From Porites lobata (lineage: Eukaryota; Cnidaria; Anthozoa; Scleractinia; Poritidae): 64,000 nt of DNA. The stretch is from contig CALNXK010000037.1 of NCBI GenBank assembly GCA_942486035.1, positions 2,917,001 through 2,981,000 on the forward strand, in the 5' to 3' direction. The notes beneath the pieces are model-generated. The model saw only the letters and a list, made by a program, of their open reading frames with translations. It had not been told where the DNA came from and did not search any database. Shown here one piece after another: positions 46,827 to 59,300 of this stretch. How positions within the stretch are numbered: position 1 is the stretch's first letter; each line of letters begins with the position of its first letter. The translations under genes were made by a program, and so were the position numbers.

Positions 46827-49800
46827 GGTCACATGTTGCGAGCTTCTGGAAGGTTAGTGTTGGATTTTTAGCATTTAAAGAGTTTTTAGCCTTTGAAGAT
46901 TTATGTTTAGAACAAGAGTTAAGCCCAAAAGTAGTCCAATTTGTCATTATCTGAGAGAAATCAAGAAAGTTTGTGCCCTTCCTTTTTTTCTAAGCTTGCA
47001 AGTGTAACATACATGAAAAGAAACCCTTATGCACTACTAGTCATATTGTTAAAATGACTAGTTTGAAATTACTCCTTATCTTAACTGATAACTACAACAC
47101 TTATTTAAAAATGTATCGCTCCCGAACCAGTGTTGATTGGTTCTTGACCTTTACAGTTGAAAAAAAAATACCACGATTTACAGTGATTATAGTTATGCAA
47201 TTAATTAGTAAATTAAGAAAGAATGTAATTAAAGTGAAAAAAGAAAACAGCTGTTTCAACTGTTTTAGAGGTTTGAAGTTCTGAAGGGATCACTAGAGCT
47301 GTAAAATGAGACTCAATAAGAGGTCTAGTTACTTTAGAACACATTAGAAGTTTCCTGGAGCAAAACACATATTTTGGCTTGGTAATTATTATGAATTAAG
47401 TGTCAGTTAGCTAGGGTCATTCATAATGCTGTACTGCACCTTATTTTATCTGACGATTATCTAAGGTATAAAAATAAATTTTGTGTATTTTTAAAGACTT
47501 CAATATATGCTTACTTTTTGAATTTATAAACAATATATATTTAAATCCTACACTGTAAGTCTGGTTGTCGGTGTAGCCTGTGTCGCAGACATAATCTTTT
47601 GCCAGTTAGTAACATCTGCAAAGCCGTGCCAATATTCTGGGCTGCCAATCCGAATGTGTTTCGATATTCCCTTCAACCTGATTGGCACACTGACAATGGT
47701 ATTTTTAAGAGGCCAATCATAGCACATATGCAAGTGCTAGTTCACAGGTGGGCCACGGGGTGCCCAGAAGCAGGATTTCAGTGCTGTCTCACAGGGGGAC
47801 TTAACCAGAAGTTTAGTTCTGTCTGTGGCACAGGTTAGTCCTCTGGGCATTAATGTTTAAATTATGTATTTTATTTTGCTTAGCTGGGAAGACAAAAATA
47901 GATGACAGAAGAGCACAAACAAGAGAATATTAAGAAGTATTAAAAAGTATATCTACCACACAACTCGTAAATAGAGGTGAAAGTCCATGAGGACAGAAAT
48001 GTTGTTACAGAGCCACAAAACATTAATGTTAAGTACAACTCACTGTCAAATAAGTTAAAAGGAAGGAAGAATGCTGACATTTCGAGGAATACACTTTTCT
48101 GGTTTACGGAAAATCTGCAGCAACAGAAGACACTGAAATCATGTTGAGCTGGTTCAGGATGTCAATTCTGTTTAGGTGGAATCCTCTGACAATGTCTAGG
48201 CCAGTGTACAGTAGTGTGCTTCGAAGCTCGTCCTTGGTAAGACATCTCCTGACTTTACATGCCAACTCTCTTTTAAGGACCTCAAGGCTAAGTGTCTGTT
48301 TCCCTGACATTCACTTTCTTGTCAGGGATCAGCAAAGTTTAACTAGACGACTGTGTTAACGGTAGTTTTTTTTGTAAGACTTAAAAAACTTCACAGGAAA
48401 GACTGAAACTAATGATCTTGCACTAAGCAGCTTTGAAGAAATCAAGGTTTCTGGGGGGGCTGTGCTGCACATATTTCCCTTGGAGATAAGAAGGCAAACA
48501 CCCTGGATGCAACTATAGGAAACAAAACTAACCTTGAATTTAATAGAGTATTCACTCACGTGGCTTATTAGTTTGGGACACCAACATGGTCTCTGTTTCA
48601 TTGTTTTGGGACACCAGTATGGCCACTGTGACATCATGTGAATACTCTCTATACTTCAATCAGTTTCTCATGTTTATTTAATTTTCCATCCCTAAGCATT
48701 CTGTTCCTCCTGTGGAAAGGAGTTGGTGGTTGTGTTATGACAACTTCATCCCTCAGTGTTCTTCATCCCTTGATTAATCAGTCAGGGTAAAGGATTGTTA
48801 ATATGATCCTGATTAGGAGAAGAAAGCTTTCTATTAAAGGCACCATGGTCTAGAAGACCAAATGTAAAACCCTATCTGACCTCATTGACATGGAGAAACA
48901 AAAAAGGGATTGGCTGACACCCAGCATAGTGATGTGCAGTATTAAGCTCAACAAGGATACAGGAAAAATCCACAACTAAGAAACTGGTTTATAAGAACCT
49001 GTCAGGCTAAAATTTTCCAGTTAGGCTGTCTTTATAAAAGAGCACTCAAATTTGAAACAGGTTATTGATCATAACCATTACATTTTCCTCAAATTTGATT
49101 GGTGTATTAACTGGTTTATTTTTCTTTAATCATTGTGCATAGTTACCTGTAATCGGACAGTTATATTAGCCAATCATATTAAATGCACTCAGCTAAATCC
49201 ACCAATCACAGAAGTTATCACGATAACCATAGCAACAATCACTTACCCAAACAAACTGGGGATTAATCCAAAATGGATGAATATGCAACATTTAGGCAGT
49301 GTCTCGACCAGTGACATTTTCCCTTATTTTGGACATTTGGTATGAACAAACACTCTTTCACCAAAAAGGAATGCATCTATTTTCTTGGAATTTGTAACGG
49401 TTATAATTAACTGGTAACAGGACTTTGTGTCGTCCAATTTAAACTGTAATCACACTCACGATTAAACAAATCTGACTCCTGCTTCGCGGTTGTTCAAGTT
49501 TGTAACACTTGTATGATTACAGACTGAATTGGACTCCCCTCAGTCCTATTACCATTATTTATAAAATCTCTTAGAAAAAACTTCTGCATAGTGTACACGT
49601 GGGAAAGTAAGATAAGTCAACATTCAGTGTCCTCTTTTGAGACATAGGTGTCTAATAATATTTATTATTACTCCGACTGCAGTGTGATGGCATACAGGTT
49701 TTACATATACTAAGGAAAGAGCTGAATGCCACTAAATACTTTTAGCTCAAAGCTACAAAGTATTTTTTTTTTTTTCAGAAAATAAGGACCTATTTGAGAC

Positions 49801-52569
49801 TGAACCTAAATAAACTAAATCTGTGCTTATTAGTTTTTCTGTAAGAACCTGACTTGTTTAGGCTAACTTGGGAAAATACAGGTTCTTAGTTGCAGGTTTT
49901 ACTAGTAATTAAATTTGATGGAAAAAGATGATCAAAAATTAACATAGCCAGATGAGCTTATTTACAACTCCATTTTTCAGCCCTGCAATTTATTTAAGGC
50001 TGTCTTTTAAACGAACCACAAGAACACCATGTATTTTTATTTTCATCTTTAATAAATTCCAGACTATTTAAATGATCTGTTTAGAAAATCCTCTTAACAG
50101 ATGGAATAGCAAAATGTGAATTAATAAATCCTTTGATCAAACTGTCTTCTGCTTTTCTCTTGCCAAAGCATCTTTCCCTACAGAGGAGCAAAGGTTGTAG
50201 CAAATCAGAAAAATAAAACAAAGACAAGAGGCTACACCTGAAACCCCTCTTTACTGTTACTTTAACACCCAGGAGAAGGTTATGGTACTTCTATACAGGT
50301 ATGTGCCATGGAATAGGGAGTGGGTTTTGAGATGATCAGTCTTTATCATACACTACTTGGCTTGGCTTTCTGATCCTTTGGTAGGGTTCCTTTGTAAAAT
50401 TATACTAGCTCACCGTCAGTACATAACCCTCAGGGGTTTCAAAATGTTTTAAAGTAGGCAGCCGAATCTGGAGGCTGGGGACACTGGAATTGCTGGCAAC
50501 ATACAATCAAGGAGCCGATGGAACTCCAGTGGTCACCGGCTTGTTTTGAAACCACTGAAACCTCTGTTTAAAACTGAAGATACATTGATGGGATCAAGAT
50601 ATGAACTTGAGCCGAGAGCTACTGAACAATAAAAAAACACTCTTTTTATGCAAATCAAGCCGTTTGAAGATTGAAATAGGAGTGTAAACACTTTTTGACA
50701 CAAAAAAGATGTTTATAATTATCTACATTTACCCAATATTTCCTAGACCTTCACTTGTTGGGGGATTGTGTGTTCAAACAACTTGGACATTGCATTGAAA
50801 GCCTGTTGTCAAGGATACAACTAAGAAGAGATGGTATATATTTGACTGTATTTTTCAGTAGATACTGGAAAAGAATCAAAAATGCATTGTGAATCTAAGC
50901 ATTAAGATTTTGAGCCAAATACAGGATTAAAGGACGTTAGTCAAAAACAAGGAATGTGGATATTTTTTTGGAAAAAGGAAATAAATACAGCTTGAATGTC
51001 TCAGGGCTGGTTTGCACGTTTCTAAAATTCATACATCTAATTTATTGAAAATATTTGGATGTTTCTTTTTTTAGAACAATAATAATATCATTGATCAATC
51101 AAATAAAGTAGGTGAATAAAATTTCAGTATTTCCTTTAACACTAGAAGAAAAACTGTTGTATACATACTAATTATACACAGCTGTATATCATTATTATTA
51201 TGGTTCAATTTTATCCCTGGATAATTTTAGTTTCCTTTCTGTCATGCTCATTATCATACATTTTCATACCCAAAAACACAGGAAAAATTTAAATTGAAGT
51301 ATAAAGCAGAAAAATAAAAATACTGTCCATGTATGGCCAAAAGAAAAAAAATGATCACTGACTCACTCAAAGCTGCACTGGGTGACTGTTTGTCCTAAAA
51401 AGGTTTGAACTAAGAAGACCACTGTCAACCTTATTAAAAAGTTACAGAGTAAAAACATTGTTATTAGGAAACAGAAAAACCATTCTACTGAAGTGAATTA
51501 ATGCAGTATCCTTCAAATTTTGGTTCCATCGCTTACATGTATTGTTTCTAGTAACAAAGCAAGTCTTAAGATGAAATTTTCATGTTACAGAACAAAAAAT
51601 ATCCTTCCCTTTTCCAGGGAGGCCATTTTCTCCCAACAACTCCCTACCAAGTAGAAATTTCATTCAAGTTTCATATAACATACTTTTTGTTTGTTTTGGC
51701 CATGAAGACCCCCTCTCCTTACAACTTTTCAAACAATGCAAATATCCCTTATGCAAAACTGTCTTACAACATAGATTTTAAGGCTCAGCAAGGGAAAATT
51801 GGCAAAAAATATACTTCCAGTCCTTCACATGTAATATTGAACTGTCTATCCCTTACCACACAGAGAGAAAATAACTGGCAATGCAATTTTGCTTATCTGT
51901 GCAAATTAAGTTTGCTGTCATTAAGTTTCACAATCCCCAATAAGCAACAATGCACTCTGTCATACAGTGTAGGTGTGCTGTTACCACCCCTGAAATCCCC
52001 TTAGCAAAAACCTTGCATTCCTCCCTCTAAAACAATAAATTATGATCACAGTAAATGCAGGCATGTGGTATCTTTCTGATACGCTATCGTAATCAAAAAA
52101 GGCTACTAGTAGTAATAATTGATCAACAAGATTATTGTTTGTGTTTTAATATTGTTCTTCTTCACCTTCATCTCCACCTCTCTTGGAGCACCACCTCCCA
52201 AAGCAAACGATCTATTCTCTGTCACATTTTTTCCATTTTGTGTTTTTTACACAGTAAAATACAGTTTTAGAGATCCAGTAGAAAGTGCTGTGAGAAAAAG
52301 GGTAGTTCTTTAGGATGTTTTACTGCCCTTTTCTAATAGTACCACCTGTTATTTAAGAATTCCCCTTTCATCAACCATTTAAAAAATTATCTAATTCTCT
52401 TAACTATTAAAAGCTCACGCTCTAACATTGAATAACTCTAATATTTCTTTACTCTACGCTCCTTGTAATTCTCTCACGTGCACTAAAAGAAAAATCAGCA
52501 AACCTACTAACCTTAACTATGCGACATCATGCCAGAGGGTCTTCGAACAGCAGAAGACTGAGCCCTTGC
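46827..52569. other. Unique core of the hAT-like element, no gene seen
   Basis: 5.7 kb of AT-rich DNA without a long ORF or recognisable domain. The longest ORF (51582-52004, 140 residues) is low in complexity and has no known motif. A single arm of the AT-rich MITE family lies at 51203-51300 (GGTTCAATTTTATCCCTGG). Confidence 0.5.
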
Positions 52570-53268
52570 AGCAACTTCACGTCGAGTTTATAAAGCCTTC
52601 CAGCTGTTAACACTTTAAACTGTGACTATAAGCTTTTTCTCCACGGAATTTCGCTCAGGATAGGCAATTTCGATTGATCACTTTGATGAATCAGAAGCCG
52701 CAAAAGCCAAACTCTTAAGTGACGTTCGATTACAAACAGCGAAAGACTCGCCATGACATTCCTCAAAACCATGCAGTTGAGTGGAAGTTTCTGCAACTTT
52801 ACGGGGCGTGATACAGCCTTCCAGCGGTGAACACTTTAAACTGTGGCCATCGGCGTTTTCCCCATTCTATTCCGCTTAGGAAATTATATTTTGATTGATG
52901 TCTTCTCTAAATCAGAGGCCGCAAAAGCCGCAAAACGTTAACGACACTCGTTTTGAAACATCGCAAGACTCGCCATGACATTCCTCGCAGCTGCATGATA
53001 TTTATCGTTAAAATAATACTAAAACTTCTTTGTTTGGTCATGACATTTGCTTGAAAGGCCGGCTATATACCTTCTTAACATTCTCGGCATTCAAGATACA
53101 TAATTCCGTTAGCCTGTGGGTAAAAATAACGAGGAAACCAAATAGCATCGGGCGTCCATCTTTGTGCCTCGCGCGAAAACAGAGCAGCAAGTCTACAACC
53201 GGATGTGATGTCATAAATCGGTGGATCATAGGTACACGAAATTTCGCTAAGTCGTGGGCCCCCCCCTG

Positions 53269-53276
53269 ACATGAGT
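53269..53276 (+). repeat. 8-bp target site duplication ACATGAGT, right
   Basis: Perfect copy of 45652-45659. The motif is repeated once more just outside (TGACATGAGTTGACATGAGT), so the insertion target may itself have been a short tandem repeat. Confidence 0.85.
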
Positions 53277-55009
53277 TGACATGAGTTGATTCTGGAGATG
53301 GAAAAACCTTTTCTTCTAGTTCTAGACTTAAGAAATAGCAAAAATACACTTAAGAACACTTGAAAAATCATACAATTGAAGTCAGAGTGAATAAGAGTTG
53401 AATCATCAAGGTGTCATACACGTAGCCTGCATTACAGGCACAGAGCAAGCAGCTATTTTGTCGCGTCATTACGTGTTTTGGCGAACGAAGCACGAGGCAG
53501 GCGTAGAGCGCGATTCACGGGCGACGGGGGAAGGTGCGGAAAAAAACAACAAATACCTCTGCAAATGCAAATTCAGACTAGCTAAAAGCAACCAGAGCGT
53601 TGAAAACAGTGTTAATTTTAATGACCCTTCTTTGAGTAATCACTGAGTAACATTCGTGTTTGACACAACGGCTTTTTCTGTGACGAATTGGTAAAAGACA
53701 CCTTTTAGTAAAAGGTCGGTTTCCACTGAGATATGTGAAAAATGTGTCTCGACCGAGATGAATAAATTTTAGTTGACGAGCAAAGAGTCCAGGAAACACA
53801 CCCAAGCACGACTTTTAAAATACAGTAAATGGCTTGGCAAAGTGTGCCTGGAGGAAGACAAACTTAAATCTCTGTTTCTGTGGATTTGGAAAACGTAGAC
53901 TATAGCAGGTTTGTTCTGCTCATTTCATTTCTGCCAATGTTTAATTCTATTTAATTTCCGTCGGTCAACAGCAAAGACATTTTTAAGTTGCGAGTAATTG
54001 CAGGAATTTTATAATGCCCCTGGTTGATTATTTAGTGACAAAGTTTTGATAAGCTGGGGCAAACAAGGTAGTGATGTTATTCACAAAACGAATTTATTTA
54101 TGTACTCCTTCCTTCAACAGCAGTTTGTTGCATTCGCTTCAGTCTGTGAGGTGCGGTTCATTTCCTTTGTAGCATCGAGTCGGCCTGCGGTACAACCTAA
54201 AATAGGGAAGGAAACCTCCAGCGTCTTTGTTTGTGCCAGGTAATGATAATACATCACTGATTTTGCTTATAGTCCTTTCTTTATTGGTTGCGGCAAGTGC
54301 GTACACTGCAAAAAACTGAACTGAAAACCCAAACTAGCTTTATCGTATATTTCTTTCTGGAATGGATAGCTGCTGTTTGTTTCTGTGAAAGATCTATCAA
54401 TTTATTTGTTACTGAATAAGAAAAAATTTTAACAAATGCCGGAAAGTTTAATTTATCTTTTTTTTGTCAGGTAAACTGAAGTAATGTGAAGCCATGGAAT
54501 GCCCAAAGTGTTTCCGCTCAAGGCACTGTGCACCTGACTTACGGAAAACAGATACGTATAGTATATTCATTTTATGTTTTACAATTGTGGACTCAAACGT
54601 TGTCGCAGTGTCGAATACGGGAGGGCGATAAATACGTTTGATCTTGAGCATCGATTTGCCGATCCATGTTGAAAGCTTAAAATATTTTATTCAGTGTGAA
54701 GAAAATTCCTTCACGCCTGTTTAGGCTAGAACTGAATAAAAACCAAAGATTAAAAGTTTATGATTTAATACTTTTTAATGTCGCCGGGGAAGGCGGATTG
54801 TGCATGGATTTTAATACCTCTCTAAATTCAGATCCCCAAATTTCTTGAGCAGTTTGGTCTGACACTCTTTCGGTAGTTTTCTCGGCATAGTTGATGTACA
54901 GCGGCGAGCGCGCCGACAATCCAAACTATTGGAAGCCGTATAACATCATGATACGTCATTTGATTGGCAGCTTGATTCTTGAAGTGAACAAGAGAAAAGA
55001 GACATAATA
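53277..55009. other. Intergenic, no firm gene
   Basis: Short ORFs only. TAGCCTGCATTACAGGCAC at 53421 looks like one end of another repeat. A weak minus-strand exon candidate at 54818-54888 is listed separately. Confidence 0.4.
54811..54888 (-). CDS. Weak candidate first exon or tiny ORF (MPRKLPKECQ)
   Basis: From ATG at 54888 the minus strand reads MPRKLPKECQTKLLKKFGD and more, to a TAA at 54811-54813 (25 residues). A possible donor GAGAG|GTATTA at 54818/54817 would make it a first exon of 71 coding nt. The composition (basic, amphipathic) is protein-like and the DNA before the ATG is GC-rich. I found no matching downstream exon and recognise no family. Confidence 0.2.
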   Translation of the reverse strand: MPRKLPKECQTKLLKKFGDLNLERY

Positions 55010-55182
55010 GAAGCGGATCCAGACCTTCAAATAACGGGGGGCCCTGTGGGGTGGGAAGGGGAGAAGGTCTCCCACAAAAATTTTTCGGCCCTTCAGGCCT
55101 CAGTTTGGTCTAAAAAATAAGGGGAATAAGGGGGGGGGGGGCTCGGTGCCCCCGGGCCCCTCCCCTGGATCCGCCACTGTAT
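55010..55182. mobile_element. MITE with GCGGATCCAG ends (hAT-like)
   Basis: The right end CTGGATCCGCCACTG is the complement of CAGTGGCGGATCCAG, a common hAT-type terminus. The left end AAGCGGATCCAG is similar but worn. G/C-runs lie inside both ends. No exact target duplication is visible. Confidence 0.6.
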
Positions 55183-55187
55183 AAATA

Positions 55188-55512
55188 GAGGATATTACAC
55201 GGTGGCGCGAAGATATGAATTTTATTTTCGAGTGGCAAAACAATATTTTACGAACGAGCGCAGCGAGTGAGTAAAATATTGTTTTTGTCACGAGAAAATA
55301 AAATTCATATCTTCAAGACGCCGTGTAATGTTCTTTTTATTATATAGACAAAAAGACATCCATAAAATAGAGGGAAATGACCGAAATTACGTCATCGATA
55401 AACTCACGTGTGAGATTATGGAAAATAAACCACTCGGGTCCCGGATGTAGTTTTTATGAATTTTACGAGTGGTATATTTTCCAGTAAAACACTCTTGTCT
55501 ATATAATAAATA
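55188..55512. mobile_element. Pair of nested palindromes
   Basis: First stem: ATATTACACGG..GAAGATATGAATTTTATTTTC pairs with GAAAATAAAATTCATATCTT..CCGTGTAAT, and AACAATATTTTAC with GTAAAATATTGTT around GAGCGCAGCGAGTGA. The second unit is bounded by TTATTATATAGAC (55336) and GTCTATATAATAA (to 55510) with an inner GGAAAATA..TATTTTCC pair. Two adjoining foldback elements or one compound element. Confidence 0.75.
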
Positions 55513-56145
55513 CCGATATTCACATTTCTTTGTCCGTTGTTTGTGATATACAGTTAGCTAGGAAAATAAAGTTGACTTGTCTCTTCATTTTTTGTCTCGG
55601 CGTCACCTTTGTCTGCATTATTGTGATATCTCGACAATATTTGATCTCGCTTTTTACATTTCGCGTTCATTTAATTTCATTCTCTGTTACTCAAAATCCG
55701 AATAATCTTAGTGTTTTCCCTTGTGTTGACTTTTTATTTTCATTTTCTGATTACCAAAAGTTACTTTTTTCATTTTTTAAACTCGCGGAAGTTTATTCTT
55801 AATTCAATATAAAGCAGTTTTTTAAACAAACTTTATAATATTTTCTTTTTATTCAGTTTCAACCTTCATTCAAACTTTTATGCCTCAATCGTGAGTTGAA
55901 GATGCTAAAACGGAAACGATAAAGAGCATATTAGGATTGCGAACAATGGAACGATTATACATAAACCTTCTCTTCAAATTCCGATACTAATTTTTTTGAA
56001 CAATTGAATTTATTTCAAAATAATTAAATAGAACGAGAGATGTCTTTCTCACAACGAGAGATGTCTTTCACATGACTTTTTTTCTCGCCCTTCATATTTT
56101 AAACAGAAGGTTTTGAAATATAGAGGTTTCATGAAATAACTATTT

Positions 56146-56336
56146 CAATAGGCCATTTGCACCATGACGTCATTTTACTACTACGACCAGAATCCTTCGA
56201 GTATTGCTTTCTTGGGCAAATGAGGGCTTTTGTTATTTAAACCTCCCTGGGAGCATCAAATCTAAATATGAAAAGAAAGATGAAAAGGATTCTGGTCGTA
56301 GTAGTAAAATAACGCCAACGTGCAAATAGCCTATTG
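56146..56336. mobile_element. MITE with CAATAGGCCATTTGCAC ends
   Basis: The left end and the right end read inwards (CAATAGGCTATTTGCAC) both continue into TTTTACTACTACGACCAGAA with about 50 bp of pairing. 191 bp, non-coding. Confidence 0.8.
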
Positions 56337-59300
56337 CATTGTCATCGTCATATTGGACAGAAATTAAAAGCAAGGACAACAAATTCCAATCATTCATTTT
56401 AAAAAATGAGAATGAGTTTAGGAAAATGGTGGAGCTGCAGAAATAATAAAAAATTTTATAGAAAAATGGAACATGACATAAATCAAAGCTTGCTAAGATA
56501 TATCTTAAGAGTATTACTTAGGAGGGAATTTAGGACATTTCTTAATGATACGTCCTTTATACAAGCGATATCCTATGCGTACCTAAAGGTAGACATATTG
56601 GATTTTGTTACAGTACTGTGAAAAAATGATGAGAACGAAATTCCCCGAATTTCGCTCCACCTTTAATTCTCGAGAAAATACGCCGAAATTTCACAACGAA
56701 ACTTCGGTTATTAGTCCTCTATAAACTGAGTTGAAATGCCGTGTTTTTGCACAGGCGATTAAGCTCAGGATATTGATATTCTGGAGTGCTTACGCATTGC
56801 AATTCAAATATTCACGTAATGTCGGATTGAAAGAGAGATTCGAAGCCATTGGCGCTGCCAGTCTCTTCCTGAAGGACTGCATGTCCACTAAAAGCAGTCT
56901 ATCGTTTACAGTGTATCACAACCGAGGGATAAAGGATGTTGACTTCGATATTTATGGCACATCTTTCCGATCCCTTGAATCAAGCGGAGATAAGCCGTTA
57001 CATATTTTAACTATCTTGTTTCTTGGGTCCATCAACCATTATGCTGGGAACGATCAGTGCATTGTGACGTCACACGTCCTCGTATAGTTTGGATCCAATG
57101 CTTACGGGTAAAATGACCCGAGAAACGGCTACCGTTCAAATGTTGACCAATCGCTGTTCAAACGATAAAAGCATATATAGAAAATGGTCGGAACGATGCC
57201 TTACACTCTGTTAACCTTTTAAAATTTTATAGGTTTTTCGACTTGTTTTACGACCTAAGTTTTCGAGAGGGAGTGTTAAAAAATACCTAAAACAACCGTC
57301 AATTTACAAACACGTTTCGATCAGTTGATTCTTAAAAACAACATTTAAATTCTTTTAGAGATTTAGAAACGCCGTCAAGTATAAGGATGGAAAAACGCAT
57401 CGATGTTAAGATACATTCTACTGTAAATACTTTAAATTACTATGTTGTTTGGGATGAGCTGATCTCAGTATTTTTTCAGGTTGAGTTCAAGGAAGTAAAT
57501 GAAACAGTTCTGGAGTTGTCAGTTTGACACCCGTTGAACTCAGGAGTTATCAGTCACGCAAACGGAGAGAGATTTTCACCATGAAACTGTGACGAATGTG
57601 CAGATAAGTATTTGCTTACTTCTAGTCTAGTTCCCTACCCTAGCTGCATAATTAAACTGCAAATTTACAGGACATCCAGTTTTCTTTGAACTGATCCGAA
57701 AGGACGCTAGGTGACCATCCCATACTGTACCACCAGCAATAGACTAAACCTTCTATGGCGTACGAAAGCCTTTATTGGATACCGATGCACGCGTACTTTT
57801 TCTTAAAAGTGGGAAGGAAGAAGGAGGAATTGTACTCAGAGAATAAGGACACAATTCTTCCCTTTAGTATTCATGGGGTAAATTTAAGGCTCCGTTTGTG
57901 CAGCAGATATATAGGGGGAAAGAATAGGATGACTGATCAAGAGCGTTTCTTCAAGGTTCGCTAGTAGCCATTATTGACAATGAAGTCAGTCAGAAATGGG
58001 CCTCGTGCAATTCATGTGAAGCGCTGCTTTGGATATTCTAAATATTTTGATCACTGCTCACTCGATAAATATGACAGAGCGTTAAATCCACTTCTCATGC
58101 AGAAAAAAAATGGTATTACATTATTTATGATTCCTTTTCCATAACTCATCTGGCTGCGCGGAAAGAGTTTGTTATTTACCTGTTGTTTCTATAGGTTAAG
58201 AGACAAAATTTAATAGCAATTTCATTTTGACATTTTATTCGTCCATAGCTCCCGACTTACGAATATAATATCTTTCCCTAATTTCTGCGGCGGTATCAAA
58301 AAACGTGTAGCGCTATTTCTTGTGCTTGTAATAAAATTCAAAAATATCTGCTCCTTTCAGAGTAGTCAGACTTCTCTTGACTTGCTTTCAAGCCAAAAGG
58401 ATCTGAAATACTTTTAGTTAAGATAACTTGCCGTCACTGATTACGTCGATGCCTCTCTTTTTTAAGATCTTTTTTCAAGACATGTTGTTGAAACTGTGAT
58501 ATAGCCATCACTGTTTACAAACATTGTGATTGTTTTTCAAATTTGTAACGAGTGAAACAAAAGAATCTTTTTTTTTTTCACGAACCAATGCGTTTCTGGT
58601 TGGCACTTAAGTATCGATAGTTGACGTCAGCGTGGTGATCGCAGTACACTCTAAGGATATTGTAAAGGAGGTTTTCAGATACTCAGTGCCAAGTTTTGGA
58701 AAAATTAACAAACAAACACGGCATATTTACTGCAATCCAGGCTGTATTCTGGTGTTTCAATCTTCACAGTAGAAGACACTTATGGCTTGTGAACAATGAC
58801 GATAAGGACGATTCTAAAAAACACAAAGGTGATCACAAAACAAATATGTCCCAGTCACCATTCAGCAAATATCGTACTCAAGAATTGTATTGTATCTTTT
58901 TGGCAGAGCCGGCTAAGAGCTGATAAATGACTAACAGTTGCTTTATCATAATTAATAATGAACACTTTACTTTGTTTTTTTTATTATTCAGTTATTATTA
59001 TTGTTGTTGTTGTTGTTATTACTATTCAATATATAATTTAATTTGCTTTATTAATTATTTAATTTTATCATTTATAATCAGATATGTATTTTCACTTTCA
59101 TACTATACTATACTAGCGAAACACATAACTTTCTTTCAAAAGTTTGTTTTAATCCACGATAAAATTTTAACAACAAATGGCATTATAGCTCACAATAGCA
59201 GATTTCTTGAGACAATTTGCGTCAGGGTAGTTTGAATTAAGCTACAGTCTGCTTAATCAACTGTTATTTCTCTATATCATGATTATTCGGCCTCAATATA

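Larger units (their letters stand above)
45660..53268. mobile_element. 7.6 kb hAT-like element with long, tandem-repeat-bearing inverted ends
   Basis: The ends are identical inverted sequence CAGGGGGGGGCCCACGAC (45660 onward and complement to 53268), flanked by the perfect 8-bp duplication ACATGAGT. An 8-bp duplication with a CAGGGG start fits the hAT superfamily; other 8-bp families (P, Zisupton-like) cannot be ruled out. The inverted ends run on for about 700 bp at the right (to about 52570) and about 1170 bp at the left (to about 46826), because they contain tandem subterminal units: four of about 209-222 bp at the left and two plus a partial at the right. The core (46827-52569) shows no transposase reading frame, only short ORFs. 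It is therefore probably non-autonomous, perhaps carrying captured DNA. Confidence 0.8.

Noticed and set aside
48104..48359. Overlapping ORFs on both strands in the core of the hAT-like element
   Set aside because: Short, mirrored on both strands and without any recognisable transposase or other domain.
58927..59235. 102-residue Tyr/Phe/Ile-rich ORF
   Set aside because: Low-complexity translation of AT-rich DNA and a (TTG)n microsatellite.
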